From NCBI GenBank assembly GCA_003486665.1, contig DNGF01000107.1:1-5842 (forward strand): DNA of 5,842 nt, in the 5' to 3' direction. This DNA comes from Oscillospiraceae bacterium (lineage in GTDB: Bacteria; Bacillota; Clostridia; Oscillospirales; Acutalibacteraceae). Of the stretch, positions 1 through 3,408 are shown piece by piece (within the stretch, counting starts at the first letter, position 1; each line of letters begins with the position of its first letter). The notes beneath the pieces are model-generated. The model did not search any database and had not been told where the DNA came from. It worked only from the letters and a program-made list of their open reading frames with translations. The position numbers and the translations under genes are program-made.

Positions 1-17
1 GTCTTGTCTTCGTACAT
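1..17 (-). CDS. Start of a probable small zinc-ribbon protein (partial, cut by window edge)
   Basis: Only the first five codons are visible: ATG at 17-15, then MYEDK, with the first two bases (AC) of the sixth codon at the edge. A GAGG ribosome binding site lies at 30-27, nine bases upstream of the ATG, on an A-rich leader. From memory, MYEDKTLxC is the typical opening of short Clostridial zinc-ribbon proteins with two CxxC pairs. The visible AC is compatible with Thr as the sixth residue. The function of that family is poorly known, with nucleic-acid binding often assumed. The gene lies 80 bp downstream of the sigma factor stop on the same strand, so the two may share a transcript. Identification rests on five residues plus the binding site, so the gene start is fairly secure but the product name is tentative. 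Confidence 0.45.
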
Positions 18-31
18 GATTTTTTACCTCG

Positions 32-85
32 CTAAAAAAATATTTACGCTCTGCGCGCGCTCTGTAAACGCTATGTACCGCGCAG
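32..85 (-). terminator. Possible weak hairpin with U-tract downstream of the sigma gene
   Basis: On the minus strand a TTTAC/GTAAA stem (68-64 with 47-43) is followed by TATTTTTTT, the seven-T run being 40-34. An alternative 7-bp GC-rich stem pairs CTGCGCG (85-79) with CGCGCAG (57-51), but ends well before the T-run. The two stems exclude each other. The T-run also lies just before the ribosome binding site of the next gene. This could be a partial terminator or attenuator between the sigma gene and the MYEDK gene, or simply an AT-rich leader next to a GC-rich stretch. Confidence 0.25.
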
Positions 86-97
86 GCATATAGGGTA

Positions 98-655
98 TCA
101 TTTTTCCTTGAGCTTTTTTCTTGCCCTTTGCAAAGCATTGTCAACACTCTTGACGCTTATCGAAAGCATTTCGGCAATAGAACTGTAATTATGACCTCCG
201 ATGTGGAGCTTCAGCACGTCTTTTTCAAGACCCGTCAGCTTATTTTCAATACCCTTGCTGAGTTCCTCAAGCTGCTCCTGCATAGCAATAATCGTCTGCG
301 GATCGGACATATCGTCGCTGATATCAACATCGTCTATATCCACATAGCCGTTCAGCGGCTTATGCTTGTTCCGCAGCTGACCTGACACGGCGTCTTTGAT
401 ACGATTGGTTATGCAAACCGTTGCATAGGTTTCAAACCTCACGTTTTCCTCCGCGTCATAGCCATATACCGAGCCGAGAAGACCTATCATTCCCTCCTGA
501 ATCAGGTCGCCGCGAGTCATCGGACAGCGTCCGACATAACCCGAAGCAATGCTTTCAACAGTCGGTGCAAGAGATGAAATCAGTTCATTCATTGCTGCTT
601 TATCGCCGTAACGTGCCGCATAAACCGTTTCCGACTTTATCGGAATTTTGCTCAT
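98..655 (-). CDS. RNA polymerase sigma-70 family factor, SigH (Spo0H)-like
   Basis: This 185-residue protein is a sigma factor that would direct RNA polymerase to a subset of promoters. Region 2 spans roughly residues 12-92 and holds DLIQEGMIGLL (50-60) and an FETYATVCITNRIKDAV segment (74-90). Next comes RNKHKPLNGYVDID (95-108), close to the RQKHIPLNSYVSLD stretch I recall from Bacillus subtilis SigH. Region 4 spans about 137-183, with LTGLEKDVL and the helix-turn-helix VKSVDNALQRARKKL (168-182), again SigH-like. There is no region 1.1 or region 3, so it is an alternative sigma. It is somewhat shorter than B. subtilis SigH (about 218 residues). ATG at 655 was chosen because GAGG (666-663) lies 7 bases upstream; a GTG at 661 would start one base after GAGG. 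The usual sigH neighbours (rpmG, secE, nusG) are not in view, so it may be a paralogue, and no symbol is given. Confidence 0.88.
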   Translation of the reverse strand: MSKIPIKSETVYAARYGDKAAMNELISSLAPTVESIASGYVGRCPMTRGDLIQEGMIGLLGSVYGYDAEENVRFETYATVCITNRIKDAVSGQLRNKHKPLNGYVDIDDVDISDDMSDPQTIIAMQEQLEELSKGIENKLTGLEKDVLKLHIGGHNYSSIAEMLSISVKSVDNALQRARKKLKEK

Positions 656-662
656 ACGCACA

Positions 663-666
663 CCTC
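663..666 (-). promoter_or_regulatory. Ribosome binding site that fixes the sigma factor start
   Basis: GAGG on the minus strand lies seven bases upstream of ATG 655. It all but touches the alternative in-frame GTG at 661-659, which therefore cannot be the normal start. This shortens the longest reading frame by two residues. Confidence 0.75.
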
Positions 667-687
667 ACAGGACTAAGATACGTTTAT

Positions 688-716
688 ATGATATCCCATT
701 AGCCAATCAATGTCAA
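688..716 (-). promoter_or_regulatory. Vegetative (SigA-type) promoter of the SigH-like gene
   Basis: Reading the minus strand, TTGACA (716-711) and TATCAT (693-688) are separated by exactly 17 bases. The -35 is perfect and the -10 has one mismatch to TATAAT. The expected transcript start is near 681, giving a leader of about 25 nt before ATG 655. A T-rich stretch just upstream of the -35 could help polymerase binding. The box type implies the sigma gene is transcribed by the housekeeping polymerase; no SigH-type box was seen here. Confidence 0.8.
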
Positions 717-881
717 CAAAAAAAGCTTTAAATTCTCAATTTTTGAAGATTGTTACAAAACGCGTGGATCGTTTTTGGTGATTTTTACAATTAAATTTGC
801 AGCTTTATTGACACAAATATTTTAAATGCACAAATATACTGCTTTTTTGCTGTAATAATCACTCCGTGAACCAAACTGTAT

Positions 882-910
882 TTGACATTTTTTCGTCTAT
901 AATGTATAAT
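882..910 (+). promoter_or_regulatory. Consensus vegetative promoter of truB and the transporter gene
   Basis: TTGACA (882-887) and TATAAT (905-910) are separated by 17 bases, a full match to the SigA/sigma-70 consensus. A second TATAAT at 898-903 partners no -35 at proper spacing. The predicted start is near 917, leaving a leader of about 40 nt before TTG 957. This is likely a strong constitutive promoter, driving truB and, by read-through, the downstream transporter. Confidence 0.9.
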
Positions 911-944
911 CAGCAGAGTTGATTTAACGGCACCGAATCCGCAC

Positions 945-950
945 GGAGGG
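945..950 (+). promoter_or_regulatory. Ribosome binding site that fixes the TTG start of truB
   Basis: GGAGGG lies six bases before TTG 957. No in-frame ATG or GTG lies near it, and the nearer TTG at 953-955 reads TTG ATT TGA and stops at once. The TTG at 957 opens directly into the conserved TruB amino end, so it is the start. Confidence 0.8.
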
Positions 951-956
951 ATTGAT

Positions 957-1850
957 TTGACAGGCTTTATTTTCCTTGACAAGCCGGAGGGGCTGACCTC
1001 CTTTGTTGCTGCAAACAGAGTCAAGAGAATACTGAAAATAAATAAAACAGGACACACCGGTACGCTTGACCCGATGGCAACCGGCGTGCTTCCCGTCATG
1101 CTCGGCGGAGCTACAAGATTTTCTCAATACCTGCCGACCCACGACAAGGCTTACCGTGCAAGAATCCTGCTCGGTACAGTCACGGACACGCTCGACATTA
1201 CAGGAGCGGTGCTTGAAAAAAATCCCGTTGACGTAAGTGTTGACAGGCTCAACGAGGTTATCAGCCGTTTTGTCGGCTCGATAAGTCAGTTACCACCTAT
1301 GTATTCCGCCGTATCAAAGGACGGCGTTCGTCTTTATAAGCTTGCCCGTCAGGGCATTGAAATAGAAAGAGAAGCAAGGAATGTCGTCATTCACTATATA
1401 AAGCTTCTCGACGTTCCGGATGAAAACCACGAGTTTGAGATCGAGGTTTCATGCAGCGCCGGAACATATATCCGCTCACTTGCCGCTGATATAGGCTCAG
1501 AGCTTGGCTGCGGTGCAGCAATAACCGCCCTGCGGCGCATTGAAGCAAACGGTGTGTCAATTCAAAGCACCGTCACGCTTGATACGGTTCAGAAATTCGC
1601 GGACGAAGGACGTATTGACGAGCTGATTACCCCATGCGACAATATGCTTCTCTGCTACCCTGCCGTCAACGTCAGTGAAAAGCAGGCAGCGCGCTTTGAA
1701 AACGGCGGAGAACTCGACCTCAAAAGAATCAAGGGAGAAAAAAGCGACGGTTTCTGCCGTGTTTATTCTCCCGAAAAAAAATTTCTCGGACTTGGCAGAA
1801 TGAGCCTTTCCGACGGAACGCTTTATGTTGAAAAAAAATTAGTATATTGA
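957..1850 (+). CDS. truB: tRNA pseudouridine(55) synthase TruB
   Basis: TruB converts uridine 55 in the T-loop of most tRNAs to pseudouridine and acts in the cytoplasm without a cofactor. The 297 residues match the usual family length. Visible motifs in order: the opening GFIFLDKPEGLTS (3-15); GHTGTLDPMATGVLP (32-46) with the catalytic aspartate at Asp38; KAY with Tyr66, matching the active-site tyrosine of E. coli TruB; PPMYSAVSKDGVRLYKLAR (113-131); and CSAGTYIRSLAADIG (166-180) with the active-site arginine at Arg173. LRRI follows at 192-195. The rest, about 225-297, is the expected C-terminal domain. The start is TTG at 957, set by GGAGGG. In many Firmicutes truB sits in the nusA-infB-rbfA-truB-ribF cluster. 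Here it is first after its own promoter, with a transporter rather than ribF downstream. Function is secure. Confidence 0.97.
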   Translation: MTGFIFLDKPEGLTSFVAANRVKRILKINKTGHTGTLDPMATGVLPVMLGGATRFSQYLPTHDKAYRARILLGTVTDTLDITGAVLEKNPVDVSVDRLNEVISRFVGSISQLPPMYSAVSKDGVRLYKLARQGIEIEREARNVVIHYIKLLDVPDENHEFEIEVSCSAGTYIRSLAADIGSELGCGAAITALRRIEANGVSIQSTVTLDTVQKFADEGRIDELITPCDNMLLCYPAVNVSEKQAARFENGGELDLKRIKGEKSDGFCRVYSPEKKFLGLGRMSLSDGTLYVEKKLVY

Positions 1851-1863
1851 GGTTGTTATAATA

Positions 1864-2772
1864 ATGAAATGGTTTGTTTTATCTATCGTTGCTCTGCTTT
1901 GCTGGAGCTTTTCGGACTTGTTTTCAAAAATCGGCTGTGCCGACTCAAAGGATAAGCACAGCGCGCTTAAAATGGTTACCGCGGTCGGCGTTGTTATGGG
2001 TATTCATGCGGCGTATACGCTGATATTCACCGATGTTGAGTTCACTTTCAAAACAATGCTCATTTATTTGCCCGTATCGCTTCTTTACATATCGTCAATG
2101 ACTATCGGTTATGTCGGTCTTCGCTTTATTGAGCTTTCGATCTCCTCACCGATATGCAATTCATCCGGCACATTGGCTTCTATCATCAGCATAATCGCCG
2201 GCATGGCGGTGCTTGCAAAGGCTCAGTACATTGCAATTGCACTTGTTGCCGTTGGCATTGTCGGACTCAGCATTGCCGAAATGACGGAGGATGATGACCT
2301 CAGAGCGGCACGCCAGAGCAAGAGCAATTACAAATATACCAAGAGCGTCCTTGCGATCCTTCTGCCGATAATCTACTGTCTGCTTGACGCTCTCGGATCA
2401 TTTGCCGACAGCCTTGTGCTTGAAAGACTCGATGAAGACGCGGCAAACACCTCTTATGAGCTGACATTCCTTATCTGCGGCATAATTTGCTTCATCTATG
2501 TTAAGTTCATCAAGAAGGACAAGTACTTCCCGAAAAAAGAGGCTCCGAAATATATCGGCGCGGCATTTGAAACGGCAGGTCAGTTCGCATATATCTATGC
2601 CATTGCCGACAGCGAACACTTTGCGCTTTCGGCTCCGATCATTTCCGCCTACTGTGCGGCATCGGTTCTCTGGGGCAGAATTTTCCTCAAGGAAAAGCTT
2701 TCATGGAAGCATTACCTTTGTATTCTCCTCACCGTCGTCGGCATTGTAATAATGGGCGTTTACGACGGCTGA
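1864..2772 (+). CDS. DMT superfamily (EamA-like) ten-helix membrane transporter, substrate unknown
   Basis: This 302-residue integral membrane protein has about ten hydrophobic segments, near residues 1-21, 36-56, 64-86, 98-117, 121-139, 160-182, 198-216, 229-249, 253-273 and 282-300. They fall into two five-helix halves joined by a charged loop (140-160, TEDDDLRAARQ). The end of each half has the EamA pattern. The clearer one is SAPIISAYCAASVLWGRIF (256-274), then LKEKLS and a glycine-rich last helix; LSISSPICNSSGTLASIIS (91-109) is the first-half counterpart. EamA proteins are drug/metabolite exporters or nucleotide-sugar-type carriers, and substrate cannot be read from sequence. ATG 1864 is 13 bp after the truB stop. 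Its nearest Shine-Dalgarno, GAGG at 1849-1852, overlaps that stop and is a rather distant 11 bases away, so translation may depend on coupling to truB. A terminator follows. Confidence 0.85.
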   Translation: MKWFVLSIVALLCWSFSDLFSKIGCADSKDKHSALKMVTAVGVVMGIHAAYTLIFTDVEFTFKTMLIYLPVSLLYISSMTIGYVGLRFIELSISSPICNSSGTLASIISIIAGMAVLAKAQYIAIALVAVGIVGLSIAEMTEDDDLRAARQSKSNYKYTKSVLAILLPIIYCLLDALGSFADSLVLERLDEDAANTSYELTFLICGIICFIYVKFIKKDKYFPKKEAPKYIGAAFETAGQFAYIYAIADSEHFALSAPIISAYCAASVLWGRIFLKEKLSWKHYLCILLTVVGIVIMGVYDG

Positions 2773-2789
2773 TAACAATTGAACAAACT

Positions 2790-2828
2790 AAAAGGCACAA
2801 CGGGAATTCAACTCGCTGTGCCTTTTTT
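2790..2828 (+). terminator. Rho-independent terminator of the truB-transporter unit
   Basis: A 10-bp stem AAAAGGCACA (2790-2799) pairs with TGTGCCTTTT (2817-2826). It continues past an A/C mismatch into CGGG/CTCG (2801-2804 with 2812-2815), leaving a 7-nt loop. The T-run is 2823-2828. It begins 17 bp after the transporter stop. Confidence 0.9.
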
Positions 2829-2849
2829 ATCACACGTTATAAAGCTCAT

Positions 2850-2878
2850 AAAAAAAGCAGATAGCCGGAGCTACCTGC
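2850..2878 (-). terminator. Rho-independent terminator of secG
   Basis: On the minus strand, GCAGGTAGC (2878-2870) pairs with GCTATCTGC (2865-2857), a 9-bp stem with one G-U pair and a TCCG tetraloop, then seven T (2856-2850). It lies 22 bp after the secG stop and only 21 bp from the facing terminator of the plus-strand unit. Confidence 0.92.
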
Positions 2879-2900
2879 CTTGTTCGCTGTTTAATTTGAA

Positions 2901-3152
2901 TCAATACTTGAACATAAAGAAAATCGTAATGCCAAGTGTAAGAATAAAGAAAGCGATTGCGGAAATTCTTGTAAGCTTAACGAGCTTCTGTTCCATAGTT
3001 CTGCCCTTGCTCTTGCCGAAGAATGTGTCGGCACCGCCGGAAATAGCTCTCGAAAGACCTGCCGAACGGCTTTCCTGAAGAAGAACAACAATTATAAGGA
3101 AAACTGCAAGAATTATAAGAACTGCTCCGAATACATACTGCAAAGCACTCAT
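2901..3152 (-). CDS. secG: Preprotein translocase subunit SecG
   Basis: SecG is the small accessory subunit of the SecYEG channel in the cytoplasmic membrane and assists SecA-driven protein export. The 83 residues fit the family size. There are two membrane helices, about residues 6-26 and 62-81. Between them is the conserved cytoplasmic loop: VVLLQESRSAGLSRAISGG (22-40), then ADTFFGKSKGR (41-51) and TMEQKLVKLT (52-61), which is diagnostic for Firmicute SecG. The ATG at 3152 was chosen because GGAGG (3164-3160) lies seven bases upstream. An in-frame TTG at 3158 lies only one base past GGAGG and is rejected. The gene has its own promoter and terminator, so it looks monocistronic, although topoisomerase transcripts could read into it, as no clear terminator was found for them. 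Confidence 0.95.
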   Translation of the reverse strand: MSALQYVFGAVLIILAVFLIIVVLLQESRSAGLSRAISGGADTFFGKSKGRTMEQKLVKLTRISAIAFFILTLGITIFFMFKY

Positions 3153-3159
3153 AACCAAA

Positions 3160-3164
3160 CCTCC
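3160..3164 (-). promoter_or_regulatory. Ribosome binding site that fixes the secG start
   Basis: GGAGG on the minus strand lies seven bases from ATG 3152. The longer reading frame beginning at TTG 3158 would leave one base between site and start, so secG is two residues shorter than the longest open frame. Confidence 0.8.
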
Positions 3165-3184
3165 ATAAGTATTTTTACCGATTT

Positions 3185-3213
3185 ATTTTAGCACACACTT
3201 TCACAAAATGCAA
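3185..3213 (-). promoter_or_regulatory. Extended -10 promoter of secG
   Basis: On the minus strand, TTGCAT (3213-3208) and TAAAAT (3190-3185) are 17 bases apart. The -10 is preceded by TGC, giving the extended TGnTAAAAT form. AT-rich DNA upstream (about 3215-3240) resembles an UP element. The start is expected near 3178, about 25 nt before ATG 3152. Confidence 0.75.
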
Positions 3214-3290
3214 TAGCAATTACCATAATTTTTTCATAAAGCATTACATTTCGATGAATTATTGCGAAAAATCGGGTCATTATAATATCA

Positions 3291-3393
3291 GGCGGCAGAA
3301 AACAAGCCGCCGTCAGCGGAAATTATAAATAAATCAGCGTTTGCAATTTTCCGCTGTTCGCCGTTCACCTTTCACGGTGAGCGGCGATTTTTT
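3291..3393 (+). ncRNA. Candidate small non-coding RNA with three hairpins (unidentified)
   Basis: Between secG and the topoisomerase gene, both on the minus strand, the plus strand carries a TATAAT (3281-3286) followed by three back-to-back hairpins. Hairpin 1 is GGCGGC/GCCGCC (3291-3296 with 3306-3311, 9-nt loop). Hairpin 2 is CAGCGGAAA/TTTCCGCTG: 3314-3322 with 3348-3356, extended by two A-T pairs past a one-base bulge, around a 20-nt AT-rich loop. Hairpin 3 is the terminator at 3358-3393. The implied transcript is about 100 nt. There is no open frame with a ribosome binding site in it. The -35 region is weak (ATTATT at 17-bp spacing), which is the main argument against. I do not recognise an RNA family. 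It could instead be structured 3' sequence of the topoisomerase transcript read on the other strand, or a small palindromic repeat. Confidence 0.35.
3358..3393 (+). terminator. Strong plus-strand terminator with no obvious gene upstream
   Basis: A 12-bp GC-rich stem pairs TCGCCGTTCACC (3358-3369) with GGTGAGCGGCGA (3376-3387), with one G-U pair and a 6-nt loop, followed directly by six T (3388-3393). Read on the minus strand the hairpin is followed by ACAGCGG, with no T-run, so it is poorly suited to ending the topoisomerase transcript. The orientation implies a plus-strand transcript entering from the left. Confidence 0.7.
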
Positions 3394-3408
3394 ATTGTTT
3401 AACGGTTT

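Larger units (their letters stand above)
656..956. other. Divergent AT-rich intergenic region between the sigma gene and truB
   Basis: This 301-bp spacer has no believable gene. Its left end carries the sigma promoter and ribosome binding site, and its right end carries the truB promoter and ribosome binding site. The middle (about 717-880) is AT-rich with several A and T runs, an orphan TTGACA at 808-813, and a short inverted repeat TCAC-TCC-GTGA at 859-869 just upstream of the truB -35. The length is greater than two promoters need, so regulator sites could be present, but none is recognisable. Confidence 0.7.

Noticed and set aside
128..702. Plus-strand open frames opposite the sigma factor
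   Set aside because: They are antisense shadows of a conserved sigma factor with no ribosome binding site or domain of their own.
769..793. AAAACG/CGTTTT hairpin near a T-run in the spacer
   Set aside because: The stem is six weak base pairs, the T-run is broken, and no transcript is expected to end there.
808..813. TTGACA in the divergent spacer, possible extra plus-strand promoter
   Set aside because: The nearest good -10-like box (TATACT, 835-840) gives a 21-base spacer, and 16-18-base spacing gives no acceptable hexamer.
859..869. Inverted repeat TCAC-TCC-GTGA upstream of the truB promoter
   Set aside because: Four-base arms with a three-base gap are expected often by chance, and there is no second copy or known operator match.
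791..1142. Minus-strand open frames overlapping the truB promoter and 5' end
   Set aside because: They cover the antisense of conserved TruB motifs and the promoter region, and are low-complexity translations of AT-rich DNA.
1857..1862. TATAAT just before the transporter start
   Set aside because: The only -35-like hexamer (TTGAAA, 1828-1833) is 23 bases away, and transcription from it would begin inside the transporter gene.
2779..3078. Plus-strand open frame of 99 codons over the transporter terminator and secG
   Set aside because: It runs through two terminator hairpins and the antisense of secG, and shows no family resemblance.
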